Translations under genes and position numbers: made by a program
Notes under the pieces: model-generated
Database searches by the model: none
What the model saw: only the letters and a program-made list of their open reading frames with translations
Told to the model about the DNA's origin: nothing
In this document: piece by piece, positions 1 through 7,877 of the stretch
Numbering within the stretch: position 1 is the stretch's first letter
How the letters are laid out: every line of letters starts with the position of its first letter
NCBI GenBank assembly: GCA_039029455.1
Contig: JBCCGE010000001.1
Span: forward strand, 1 to 64,000
Source of the DNA: JBCCGE01 sp039029455
GTDB lineage: Bacteria; Pseudomonadota; Gammaproteobacteria; Arenicellales; Poriferihabitantaceae
Direction: 5' to 3'
DNA: 64,000 nt

Positions 1-1
1 C

Positions 2-241
2 GATGCTGAACGGTTGCTTGTTGCAGGCACACAGGCGCTGAAACAGGCGAATAAAAGAGCCGACAGAAACGCGACAGAAGTTTGCCTGTATCCAACGAAT
101 ATAAAAGATATTAAATTCCACCACAGTACTCTGGTTTTGAGGCAACGGGCGCTTCGGACGTTTTATCCGGTTGCCGATAAACAACCATTCTGTAAAAAAA
201 GTCGGACGGATTTTCGCGAATGCTATTGTTCGCGTCTGTAA
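2..241 (+). CDS. C-terminal end of a GGDEF-like protein, cut by the window edge
   Basis: An open frame enters from the left edge and ends at the TAA at 239-241. Its first 30 or so residues (D-A-E-R-L-L-V-A-G-T-Q-A-L-K-Q-A-N-K-R-A-D-R-N) follow the pattern that closes diguanylate cyclase domains, where a D/A-x-x-L...A-D-x-A-L-x-x-A-K-x-x-G-R-N helix ends the fold. About 50 residues of basic tail without a recognisable domain follow. If this is right, the upstream protein would make cyclic di-GMP, but the catalytic GGDEF loop lies outside the window. The match is short, so a chance open frame remains possible. Confidence 0.38.
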   Translation, partial: DAERLLVAGTQALKQANKRADRNATEVCLYPTNIKDIKFHHSTLVLRQRALRTFYPVADKQPFCKKSRTDFRECYCSRL

Positions 242-273
242 GGCATCGTTGCCAGGCAACCTGAGTAAATTTC

Positions 274-900
274 ATGGTCAGTAAGTTTATGGCGAGCCAA
301 TACGCACTCCCACGCGGATTGTTTGGTCGGCTTGTGACGTCCTTTGTTTTAAATCGGTCCAACCGACTTTCAAACCGGTCGGTTCTGGACGCCATGAACA
401 TCAATGCTGAAGATAGTGTGCTTGAGGTGGGTTTTGGCGGTGCTGACCTCCTGGTCAGGATTGCACAGGAAAAAGCTCCGGCGCGTCTGGTCGGTGTTGA
501 GAAATCCGCCGATATGATTAACAGGGGGCGCTCTCTGCTGGAGAAGAATGCGCCGGATCAGGATGCAGAGCTTTTGCTGGGAGAGATTGAGTCACTGCCG
601 TTGACCGACGGTGAGTTTGATGTGATCTGTTCGGTAAACACAATATATTTCTGGAGTGATCTTGGCGTCTGTGCAAAAGAACTCAGACGTGTGGCCCGTC
701 CCGGTGGTCAATTGGTCATCGGATACAGCACGGGTATCAAACTTGTTGAGTCCGGATATACCGAATACGGGTTTCGCTTTTATCGACGAAACGAAGTCGA
801 CACAGCGCTATGGGACGCTGGATGGCAGCTGAAGAGTTCGATTCAGATCGCCCGCCGCAATAAGGATTTGTTCATCGTATCGACATACGATAGAACCTGA
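274..900 (+). CDS. class I SAM-dependent methyltransferase
   Basis: A 208-residue protein of the Methyltransf_11 type. The SAM-binding motif I is visible as VLEVGFGGAD at residues 49-58. The acidic residue that usually contacts the SAM ribose follows in 'VGVEKSADMI', and 'FDVICSVNTIYFW' fits motif II/post-II. The substrate cannot be told; the family includes small-molecule, quinone and lipid methyltransferases. The ATG at 274 gives a normal length, and an ATG five codons in (289) is an alternative. It sits 5 bases before the alpha/beta hydrolase gene, so the two are probably co-transcribed. The fold is secure, the substrate unknown. Confidence 0.85.
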   Translation: MVSKFMASQYALPRGLFGRLVTSFVLNRSNRLSNRSVLDAMNINAEDSVLEVGFGGADLLVRIAQEKAPARLVGVEKSADMINRGRSLLEKNAPDQDAELLLGEIESLPLTDGEFDVICSVNTIYFWSDLGVCAKELRRVARPGGQLVIGYSTGIKLVESGYTEYGFRFYRRNEVDTALWDAGWQLKSSIQIARRNKDLFIVSTYDRT

Positions 901-905
901 ATCGG

Positions 906-1766
906 ATGGCATTTTCTGACAGCCAGTTTCAGGCACTGCCAAACGGTATTAGTCTTCATTTCCGTCAATCAGGGTCCGGACAAAGGCCGGTTCTGTTCAT
1001 TCCCGGTTGGACAATGACGACGGAAGTGTTTGAGCGCCAACTTTCGTTTTTTGAGTCTTCGTCCCGATACCGATTCATAACCTATGATCCCCGATCCCAT
1101 GGCCTGAGCTCAAGGGTGAATCACGGAAATCACTATGAGCAGCATGGCCGGGATTTAGCGGAGTTTATCGAGGCCCGAAATCTTTCGGATGTGATCCTGT
1201 GTGGCTGGTCTTTTGGAGTTCTGACCGTACTTTCTTATCTGGATCAGTATGGATTTGCAAGAACCGCAGGTCTGATAATGCTCGACGGTTCACCACGGGT
1301 TGTCGGTGAGTCCACCGATACCAGCTGGTGCACTTTCAGTAATCGTGATGAATCCGGGGAGCTTGAGTTGTTCACTATGGGAAAGTTGCGAGACCCCATC
1401 GCGACGGACCGGAAATTCGCTCGATGGATGCTTGAATCGAAACAGGATGCCGATGTATCGTGGCTCATGCGCATTACTCAGCAAACTCCGAACGAGACCG
1501 CAGCGCTTCTGAACGTTGCAGCGATATTTCTTGATTATCGAGATACTCTGGTTGAGGCAGGGGGGACGGTGCCGATCTGGTGTGTATCCAGGGCCTCTCG
1601 TGGTCGAACGGTTTCAGACTGGTGTCACCGGTATTTGCCCGAATCACGGCTAAGCGCCTTCGGCGAACATATGATGTTCTGGGAGCGTTCCGAACGGTTT
1701 AATAACGAACTTGTTGCGTTTCTATCGAGATGCCGCCAACGTTATGCAGGTGTCTGTGAGCAGTGA
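906..1766 (+). CDS. alpha/beta hydrolase
   Basis: A 286-residue alpha/beta-hydrolase fold enzyme. The oxyanion region 'FIPGWTMTTEVFERQ' lies near residues 31-45 and the strand 'YDPRSHGLS' near 60-68. The nucleophile elbow is G-W-S-F-G with Ser102, and the likely catalytic histidine is His255 in 'FGEHMMFW'. The G-W-S-x-G elbow and small cap resemble BioH/MenH-like esterases and hydrolases, but nothing fixes the substrate. It starts 5 bases after the methyltransferase stop and is followed 33 bases later by the M24 peptidase, suggesting a three-gene transcript. Confidence 0.85.
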   Translation: MAFSDSQFQALPNGISLHFRQSGSGQRPVLFIPGWTMTTEVFERQLSFFESSSRYRFITYDPRSHGLSSRVNHGNHYEQHGRDLAEFIEARNLSDVILCGWSFGVLTVLSYLDQYGFARTAGLIMLDGSPRVVGESTDTSWCTFSNRDESGELELFTMGKLRDPIATDRKFARWMLESKQDADVSWLMRITQQTPNETAALLNVAAIFLDYRDTLVEAGGTVPIWCVSRASRGRTVSDWCHRYLPESRLSAFGEHMMFWERSERFNNELVAFLSRCRQRYAGVCEQ

Positions 1767-1829
1767 ATAACATCACCAAAAACAATCGCAGTTTCTAAGA
1801 TGATTGGCGGCGCTGGAAAAAAGGATCAG

Positions 1830-2999
1830 ATGGCCAGTATTGTGTCCTGCCGGCAGCAGACGCAGGCGATCACTGTACAAGAGTATCGCGATCGGGTTGA
1901 GCGGGTATGCGAAAAGATGAGGATTTCAGGACATGATGCGCTTTATCTGGATGCAACGACCAGTCTGTACTACTTCACCGGTCTCAAATGTCACCCCAGT
2001 GAGCGACTGCATGGGGCGGTAATTCGTAGTGACGGAGATATTCACTACATCTGCCCGGCGTTTGAGAGAGAAAAAACAACTGACGCGATGATTTTGGAAG
2101 GGGGCTTTCTGGTATGGGAAGAACATGAAAACCCGGTAGATGAACTGGTTGCATACTTAAAAAGTGCCGACGGTAATTGTCAGTGCCGTCTTGCTGTAGA
2201 CCCACAAACTCCATTTTTTACCATAAATCGATTGCAAACCGCATGCGGATGGCTAGACGTTTGCGATGGCGAAGAATTGATCGCGTCCTGTCGACGGATA
2301 AAGTCTGCACACGAAATAGCGCTTATGCAGGTGGCCAAGAACGCAACGTTATCCGTACACCAGGCTGTTGCCGGGATTCTGCACGAAGAAATTGATACCC
2401 GTGAGGTTCAGGCATTTCTGGATGAAGCACACATTGCCGCAGGCATGGACGGTCGTTCCACCTTCAGGATTGTGTTGTTTGGTGAGCCCACTGCCTACCC
2501 TCATGGTGTGTCATACCCGCAGAATCTGAAAGATGGAGATATGGTCTTGATCGATACCGGCGCTACGATGCACGGCTATCACTCGGACATTACCCGCAGC
2601 TATGTTTATGGCGAGCCTACTGCCCGGCAGAGAGAAATCTGGTCAATTGAACAGGAGGCCCAGGCCGCAGCATTTGACGCGGCCCAGATCGGTGCACCAT
2701 GCTCGGCACCGGATGATGCCGCCAGGCGTGTGATTGAAGCGGCAGGTTTGGGACCTGACTATCAGACACCCGGATTACCTCATCGGACAGGTCATGGAAT
2801 CGGCCTCGACGTCCATGAGCAACCATATATTGTCCGCAACAACAGCCTCGGGCTTGCGCCCGGGATGTGCTTTTCCATTGAGCCGATGATTTGCTGCTAC
2901 GGTGAATTTGGTGTGCGTCTGGAAGATCACGTATACATGACAGCGGATGGACCGAAGTGGTTTACGCATCCCAGCAGGTCTATAGATCGTCCATTCTAG
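1830..2999 (+). CDS. M24 family metallopeptidase (Xaa-Pro aminopeptidase-like)
   Basis: The protein has a creatinase-like N-terminal domain (about residues 10-150) and a pita-bread catalytic domain. All five dinuclear metal ligands are visible: Asp242 and Asp253 ('DTGATMHGYHSDITRSY'), His322 ('GHGIGLDVHE'), Glu351 ('FSIEPMI') and Glu365 ('GVRLEDHVY'). This supports an active Xaa-Pro aminopeptidase, prolidase or related C-N hydrolase. Ectoine hydrolase DoeA belongs to the same superfamily, but its characteristic N-terminal substrate segment is not evident. I chose the ATG at 1830 because AAGGA lies just upstream (1821-1825). The in-frame ATG at 1800 would add 10 residues and has no visible ribosome-binding site. 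Confidence 0.85.
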   Translation: MASIVSCRQQTQAITVQEYRDRVERVCEKMRISGHDALYLDATTSLYYFTGLKCHPSERLHGAVIRSDGDIHYICPAFEREKTTDAMILEGGFLVWEEHENPVDELVAYLKSADGNCQCRLAVDPQTPFFTINRLQTACGWLDVCDGEELIASCRRIKSAHEIALMQVAKNATLSVHQAVAGILHEEIDTREVQAFLDEAHIAAGMDGRSTFRIVLFGEPTAYPHGVSYPQNLKDGDMVLIDTGATMHGYHSDITRSYVYGEPTARQREIWSIEQEAQAAAFDAAQIGAPCSAPDDAARRVIEAAGLGPDYQTPGLPHRTGHGIGLDVHEQPYIVRNNSLGLAPGMCFSIEPMICCYGEFGVRLEDHVYMTADGPKWFTHPSRSIDRPF

Positions 3000-3169
3000 T
3001 TTACGTTTACAACTTTTGAATTGTGCGAATTGTGATTGCACAGACGGATGACATAGCCGCCTCCCAGTTGATTACTGAAGCCGGGAGGACACCAGAACCC
3101 TGTCGCAAAGTCGAATAGAAAAACTAAGGCGGAACATCTTCACTGCATTTCTTCCCTGCAAAATGTGCG

Positions 3170-3934
3170 TCACTCTTTTTGCTCTATGCTACCGCCTGAG
3201 ACATTTGCTTCATTACTTATGGACTCTTCGACATCGGGGGCAACCGTATTTTCTTCCATATCGGGTAAAGGTGTGGGCTCGGGCGGGACATACTCTACGG
3301 GATCTTCCGCGACAACTGCTGAAACCTCAACATCACTGGCTCCCGCGAAGGTGGATGTATCTGCTCCGGCGAGATTTGTCGAATGTGTCCCGGATGCCGA
3401 AACAGCGTTGTCAGGATAGACAGAAAAGTCTCCCAATTCCAGATCGGTTTTTGACAGCAGTGCAAAGCACACAATGATGACCGCAAGAACGAAACAAAGA
3501 AGCCCTGGTGCGGTTGCCTTTACCATCAGATTGCCCTGGTCCTGAACCTTGCCCTCCAGTCGAAATGCACCTTCGGCACCCATGACAAAAAGTGCAAAGC
3601 CAATAGCGACCAGCGCGAAGGCGACACTCAACGCGACTACTGTAATGGTGTGTCGGTTTTGCGCTGCACGAAGCATCAACTCAGTGTTGATCACGCGATT
3701 CAGCAAAATGTGTCCATTGGCATTCGCCAGAGGGGCAGATTCCATTGCAATGGATGTCGCAGTGACCTGATCAGACACCAGAGGTCGGCCAATTACATCT
3801 GTTGATTCTCCGGTAATCCACCAGGCCGCAACCATGTTCGCCATAAATACCACAACGGCCAGAATCAGCGAAAGTCCGCTGGCCTTTTCAACCAGAGTCT
3901 TTGTTGGTGTCTTTTCGTTGGGGTCTGTGTTCAT
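3170..3934 (-). CDS. hypothetical three-helix membrane protein with acidic proline-rich tail
   Basis: A protein of about 254 residues that I do not recognise. Three hydrophobic segments are clear: 'LSLILAVVVFMANMVAAWWI' near the N-terminus, 'VVALSVAFALVAIGFALFVM' in the middle, and 'GLLCFVLAVIIVCFALL' after it. They are followed by a soluble C-terminal tail of roughly 80 residues rich in Glu, Asp, Pro and Ser ('PPEPTPLPDMEEN'). The tail is probably exposed on one side of the inner membrane. The ATG at 3934 is preferred over an upstream in-frame TTG at 3979. It is convergent with the M24 gene and divergent from the DUF1989 gene. Confidence 0.7.
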   Translation of the reverse strand: MNTDPNEKTPTKTLVEKASGLSLILAVVVFMANMVAAWWITGESTDVIGRPLVSDQVTATSIAMESAPLANANGHILLNRVINTELMLRAAQNRHTITVVALSVAFALVAIGFALFVMGAEGAFRLEGKVQDQGNLMVKATAPGLLCFVLAVIIVCFALLSKTDLELGDFSVYPDNAVSASGTHSTNLAGADTSTFAGASDVEVSAVVAEDPVEYVPPEPTPLPDMEENTVAPDVEESISNEANVSGGSIEQKE

Positions 3935-4069
3935 CACTGCTTTGGTGTTTGTTGATCGTTCTTGCGGTAATGATGCCAATACTGACGCTTCAATACAAAT
4001 GAGTTACTGCAATTCGTGAATATTACCTCGGTGCTTTTCTTCACTCGTGAAATGATATAAGACCACAGT

Positions 4070-4666
4070 ATGACATCGAAGTATTTGAGCATTGAGCAGG
4101 GGTATTCGACCCGGACGTATCTTGCCAGTGGACAGCGCGTCAGAGTGATCAATTCAAATGGTGGCCAGGTTGTAGACACCTGGGCCTTTCAGGCTGATGA
4201 TCTTTCTGAGCATCTGTCCATGGCACACAGTCGTACGGCGCTCTATCGCCTGTGGTTTCAGCCCGGGGATATTCTGGTCTCTAGTCGGTTTCGGCAAATA
4301 ATCAGAATTGTGGCTGACACCTCTCCCGGTAAGCACGACACTCTTCACGCAGCATGCAGTGAAGGCAGCTATGGATTTTTTGGCCATGGCAAGAATCATC
4401 GTAATTGTCAGGATAACCTGCTGCAGGAGTTAAGCCTGTTGGACTATCGACCGGACAACATTCCGGATCCCTGGAATCTGTTTGAGCATGCTCTGATCGA
4501 TGAGCACATGTCGCTTTATGATGTGCCGGCAACGGCAAAATGCGGTGATTTCGTTGAACTTGAGGCGCTGCAAAATCTGTGGCTGATCTGTTCGGCCTGT
4601 CCGTCTACGGTTGGAAAGATCAGCGGCGATTGCCCGAGTGGTGCAACTATTGAGGTACTATCCTGA
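4070..4666 (+). CDS. DUF1989 / urea carboxylase-associated family protein
   Basis: A 198-residue protein matching the DUF1989 family. Conserved patterns are 'GQRVRVINSNGGQVVDTWAF' near residues 21-40, the 'HLSMAHSRTAL' block, 'H-D-T-L-H-A-A-C-S' and 'C-Q-D-N-L'. The C-terminal 'CSACPS...CPSG' is typical as well. In other bacteria members sit beside urea carboxylase (UAAP1/2) or in N-degradation operons, and their biochemical role is poorly defined. Here no urea carboxylase is present. The partner is the deacetylase-like gene whose ATG lies 49 bases downstream, and the two probably share a transcript. Confidence 0.82.
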   Translation: MTSKYLSIEQGYSTRTYLASGQRVRVINSNGGQVVDTWAFQADDLSEHLSMAHSRTALYRLWFQPGDILVSSRFRQIIRIVADTSPGKHDTLHAACSEGSYGFFGHGKNHRNCQDNLLQELSLLDYRPDNIPDPWNLFEHALIDEHMSLYDVPATAKCGDFVELEALQNLWLICSACPSTVGKISGDCPSGATIEVLS

Positions 4667-4715
4667 ATCAGGTTTGACCTCTGCAGTATCTGATTCGAGT
4701 GCGGTCCCGTTAGCG

Positions 4716-5810
4716 ATGCGAAAAACTGCCTTTTACTATGACGAAAAATGCTTTTGGCACGGGGGCGGAAATTACGCCATGCTGGCGCCGGTCGGCGGGC
4801 TGGTGCAGCCTTTTGTCTCTGGAGGTTTGCCCGAGGCACCCGAAACCAAGCGACGTATCAAAAACCTTGTTGAAGTGACCGGGCTTGCAGCTGATCTCCA
4901 TCTTCGCGGAGCAAACCCGGCGAGCCGGGACGATTTGTTAAGAGTGCATCCGGATCATTATCTGGACGAATTCAAGGCTTTGTCTGACCAGGGAGGCGGC
5001 GAACTTGGACTGCGCACACCTTTCGGGCCCGGCGGGTATGGCATTGCCTGCCAGTCTGCCGGTTTAGTCGTTTCTGCGGTTGCTGATGTGGCCCTGGGTC
5101 ATTGCGACAACGCTTATGCACTGTGCCGCCCGCCAGGGCACCACTGCTTGCCGGATTGGCCAAATGGATTCTGTCTGCTCTCCAACATCGCCATTGCGAT
5201 TGAGTCAGCAATTTCGCGAAAAGTCGTCGAACGGGTTGCGGTTGTCGACTGGGATGTTCACCATGGCAATGGAACTGAACATATCTTCTACCATCGTGAT
5301 GACGTTCTGACTGTTTCTATTCATCAGGAGCGTTGCTATCCGCAAGACACCGGATTTCTCGAAGCCCAGGGTGAATCCCGGGGTGACGGCTGCAATATGA
5401 ACATTCCGCTGCCACCGGGCGGTGGGCACCGTGTCTATATTGAGGCAATGGAGAGACTGATTTTACCGAGACTGCGTGCATTTCAACCCGATATGGTGAT
5501 TGTGGCCTGCGGTTTTGACGCATGTAGTTTTGATCCGTTGTCGAGAATGATGTGCACAGCGGAAACATTTGCCGAAATGACCCGAAGCCTGATGGATATC
5601 GCAGAGGGAAAACTCGTCATGGCTCACGAAGGTGGATACTCCGAGCTTTATGTTCCATTTTGTGCTCACGCTGTTCTGGAGGTCATGTCAGGATCCGCCA
5701 TCCATGCCGAAGACCCGTTGCGAGACCGAATAATGGGTCAACAGCCTTCCGACAGAGTCAATCGCTTTCATTCAGAATTGATCACCGAAATGGTGGACTT
5801 TCACCTTTGA
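4716..5810 (+). CDS. class II histone deacetylase-like amidohydrolase (HDAH type)
   Basis: A 364-residue arginase/deacetylase-fold zinc amidohydrolase. The paired active-site histidines are His142-His143 in 'PPGHHCL'. The zinc site is Asp180 and His182 in 'DWDVHHGNGTEH' plus the aspartate of 'GFDACSFDPL', and the catalytic tyrosine is in 'HEGGYS'. The overall pattern ('ETKRRIKNLV', 'SIHQERCYPQDTG', 'VPFCAHAVLE') is that of bacterial HDAH-type enzymes, which deacetylate acetylpolyamines or other small acetamides. The physiological substrate is not readable from sequence. An in-frame TTG at 4611 lies inside the preceding gene, so I take the ATG at 4716. Confidence 0.88.
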   Translation: MRKTAFYYDEKCFWHGGGNYAMLAPVGGLVQPFVSGGLPEAPETKRRIKNLVEVTGLAADLHLRGANPASRDDLLRVHPDHYLDEFKALSDQGGGELGLRTPFGPGGYGIACQSAGLVVSAVADVALGHCDNAYALCRPPGHHCLPDWPNGFCLLSNIAIAIESAISRKVVERVAVVDWDVHHGNGTEHIFYHRDDVLTVSIHQERCYPQDTGFLEAQGESRGDGCNMNIPLPPGGGHRVYIEAMERLILPRLRAFQPDMVIVACGFDACSFDPLSRMMCTAETFAEMTRSLMDIAEGKLVMAHEGGYSELYVPFCAHAVLEVMSGSAIHAEDPLRDRIMGQQPSDRVNRFHSELITEMVDFHL

Positions 5811-5931
5811 AAGCGTTCCGTGATCTGACTCCGTCTGGTCCAGGCAAGTTCGGAAAAGTCAGCCCCCGTATTTTGCGTGAAGACCGCGCAAAACCCGGGA
5901 TCGTTAGCTCAACAAACATTCATGTATTGAG

Positions 5932-6312
5932 ATGGTTCTTGTCATTGGTGCTTTTTTAGGATTCCTTGCAGTTGCAATGGGAGCCTATTCCGAACATGGA
6001 TTGATCGGGTCGATCTCTCAGGAGCAGTTGCTTTCGATCAGAACAGCAATCAGATACCAGCAAATTCACTCGCTTGTCATCGTAGCGATAGGCTTGGTCA
6101 TTGCAACATCTTCACCTGTTGCTAAAACGAAAGGACTTGCGGCCTGTGGGGTGCTGTTTATCACTGGGACGGTCGTTTTTTCGTTCAGCATTTTCGTTTC
6201 CGTGCTTATGAATGCGCCAGGAATCGCAATACTTACACCCGTTGGCGGGATCATTATTATGTTCGCATGGCTCTCGTTGTTTGTATTCGGTTTAAGGGTA
6301 TGGCGAGGGTGA
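5932..6312 (+). CDS. DUF423 family small membrane protein
   Basis: A 126-residue integral membrane protein with four predicted helices. It shows DUF423 signatures: 'GFLAVAMGAYSEHGL' (usually G-A-F-G-A-H-x-L), 'RTAIRYQQIHSLVIVAIGL', 'GVLFITGTVVFSFSIF' and the terminal 'LTPVGGIIIMFAWLSL'. Family members are inner-membrane proteins of unknown function found across proteobacteria. The family's first G-A-F-G-A-H is altered to G-A-Y-S-E-H. It stands alone between the deacetylase-like gene (121 bases upstream) and the SOUL gene (112 bases downstream). Confidence 0.8.
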   Translation: MVLVIGAFLGFLAVAMGAYSEHGLIGSISQEQLLSIRTAIRYQQIHSLVIVAIGLVIATSSPVAKTKGLAACGVLFITGTVVFSFSIFVSVLMNAPGIAILTPVGGIIIMFAWLSLFVFGLRVWRG

Positions 6313-6424
6313 AAGCAATGAGAAAGGGAAACGTATGTTTTTGACGCGCCTGTCATGCGCGTTGCTATAGATTGAAACCCATTAATAGTTTACGGCGATC
6401 TTGTAAGGCCAAGAACGCCATTTA

Positions 6425-7060
6425 ATGATGAGAAAGCACTGGAAAAAAATTATGGGCGCTCTGGCAGTTGCGGTGTTGGCGGTTTTTGCACTATGGGGAC
6501 CGATCGTGAGCAGTAACGTCGAAAAGCCGCAGTACAGAGTTGTTGAGTCGCACGGGGAAATCGAAATCAGACAATACTCTCCGCAGGTTGTTGCTGAAGT
6601 CGTGACCACCGGCGAAAGAAGCGAGGCCATTGGAAAAGGATTCAGATTACTTGCCGACTTTATTTTTGGAAACAATACGGCGTCGGGCGAAATTGCGATG
6701 ACAGCTCCGGTCACCCAGGAGGCCGGTCAGAAAATAGACATGACCGCACCGGTCACCCAGGAGGCCAAAGGTGACGAATGGATAGTTCGGTTTATGATGC
6801 CCTCAGAGTACACAATCGATACATTGCCTCGTCCCAATAATTCACGAGTCGCTATTCGCGAGACACAACCGAAAACTTTTGCGGCGATACGGTTCACAGG
6901 TAACGCGACAGAAGATCGAATTGAGGCTCATGAAACCGAGCTTGAGGAATTTCTGCTGAACAAGGGATACAAAGCAAAACAGTCAGCCAGCTATGCATTC
7001 TACAATCCACCCTGGACGCTGCCTTTTCTAAAACGCAATGAAGTTCTGATAGAGCTCTGA
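6425..7060 (+). CDS. SOUL family haem-binding protein, membrane anchored
   Basis: A 211-residue SOUL/HBP-family protein. An N-terminal hydrophobic segment ('ALAVAVLAVFALWGPIV', residues about 11-27) suggests export or a membrane anchor. The SOUL domain follows: 'YRVVESHGEIEIRQYSP', 'EIAMTAPVTQE', 'WIVRFMMPSEYTIDTLPRP' and 'YNPPWTLPFLKRNEVLIEL'. SOUL proteins bind haem or tetrapyrroles, and bacterial roles are not settled. The signature 'MTAPVTQEA' occurs twice, 14 residues apart, with near-identical DNA, so this looks like a small tandem duplication. ATG codons at 6425 and 6428 are both possible starts. Confidence 0.88.
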   Translation: MMRKHWKKIMGALAVAVLAVFALWGPIVSSNVEKPQYRVVESHGEIEIRQYSPQVVAEVVTTGERSEAIGKGFRLLADFIFGNNTASGEIAMTAPVTQEAGQKIDMTAPVTQEAKGDEWIVRFMMPSEYTIDTLPRPNNSRVAIRETQPKTFAAIRFTGNATEDRIEAHETELEEFLLNKGYKAKQSASYAFYNPPWTLPFLKRNEVLIEL

Positions 7061-7067
7061 ATGATTT

Positions 7068-7763
7068 TCAGAGTCTGGCTTCGGCTGGGTTGAAGGGAAT
7101 CATCCACTGCACCAGAGAACGGTTCCATAGAAACTCCACAATCTGATGGCATATGGATTCGTATCGAATAAGTGCAGGATGCAAAAAATGTGGCCATCGA
7201 TTGATGTGTTCAACAAAGTCCCGGGTGTCGTCTCGCGCCAGGAGTCTGGACAAGACTTTAGTCTCTTTAAGTTGGTTCAGATAGCCCTTAGGTACGATGG
7301 ACATTGATTCGTAGGCGGCGGTGATGTAATCCAGATACTCCCTGGTCGGAAGCAGGCCTTTCTGGGGCCGGCGAGCGCGATAATAGTAGAATGTCGTGCC
7401 GTTAAATGACGAGACGACTTTGTCGTGAACTCTGAGGAAGGGAACGCCCTCGAAGAAATCCATTCGACGGGCATCACTCTCAAGGATCAGATACATTTTT
7501 CCGTACACAGCACTGTTTTCAGCGGGATCAGCAGATGCGTATCCGTGGTCTTTGTAGAACCCGGGTTGACTGAAATTCAGCTCCGCCTCTTCAAGCACAA
7601 AATCATGATTACCAAAGACTCTAATTCGGCGTTTCTGCAAAACCTCCGCTGAAAGATTCGCACCGAAAGCAAAGTAGTGAATTTTCCGATCCGGCTGCGG
7701 CGAAAAGAGTCGACACAGGTGAGAGATCTCAAAAAAGAACTTCCAGAGAATAATTCGCAACAC
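7068..7763 (-). CDS. gamma-glutamylcyclotransferase-like (AIG2/GGCT fold) protein
   Basis: A 231-residue protein whose N-terminal half has the GGCT signature 'YFAFGANLSAEVLQKRRI', the family's Y-F-A-Y-G-S-N-L loop. This is followed by 'FYKDHGYASADPAENSAVYGKMYLI', where the family's catalytic glutamate would normally be near the 'V-x-G-x-x-Y' strand. The C-terminal third ('REYLDYITAAYESMSIVPKGYLNQL') resembles ChaC/plant-type GGCT helices. A glutathione or gamma-glutamyl-amine cyclotransferase role is plausible but unproven. No ATG is available at the front: the listed start is a GTG, and the frame stays open further upstream. Confidence 0.72.
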   Translation of the reverse strand: MLRIILWKFFFEISHLCRLFSPQPDRKIHYFAFGANLSAEVLQKRRIRVFGNHDFVLEEAELNFSQPGFYKDHGYASADPAENSAVYGKMYLILESDARRMDFFEGVPFLRVHDKVVSSFNGTTFYYYRARRPQKGLLPTREYLDYITAAYESMSIVPKGYLNQLKETKVLSRLLARDDTRDFVEHINRWPHFLHPALIRYESICHQIVEFLWNRSLVQWMIPFNPAEARL

Positions 7764-7818
7764 GATTCGATGAAACTTTCTGATTGTAGGCAGTTGAATC
7801 TATTTCCTGTTATTGACC

Positions 7819-7834
7819 CGTGACATAGATCACA
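7819..7834. promoter_or_regulatory. CRP/FNR-like palindrome
   Basis: The 16-mer CGTGACATAGATCACA matches the CRP consensus TGTGA-N6-TCACA at nine of ten half-site positions. It lies in the divergent gap between the cyclotransferase-like gene and the helix-hairpin-helix gene, 43 bases before the latter's ATG. CRP- or Vfr-type control of one or both is possible; this is pattern matching only. Confidence 0.4.
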
Positions 7835-7877
7835 TCCATGACGCTTTTAAAGTGTTAGGTTTACCCTGGTTAATTCG

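Noticed and set aside
1800..2999. Ectoine hydrolase (DoeA) call for the M24 protein, prompted by the DoeB-like gene
   Set aside because: The N-terminal domain lacks the DoeA-like pattern I would expect, the genes are 16 kb apart and no other ectoine genes are present.
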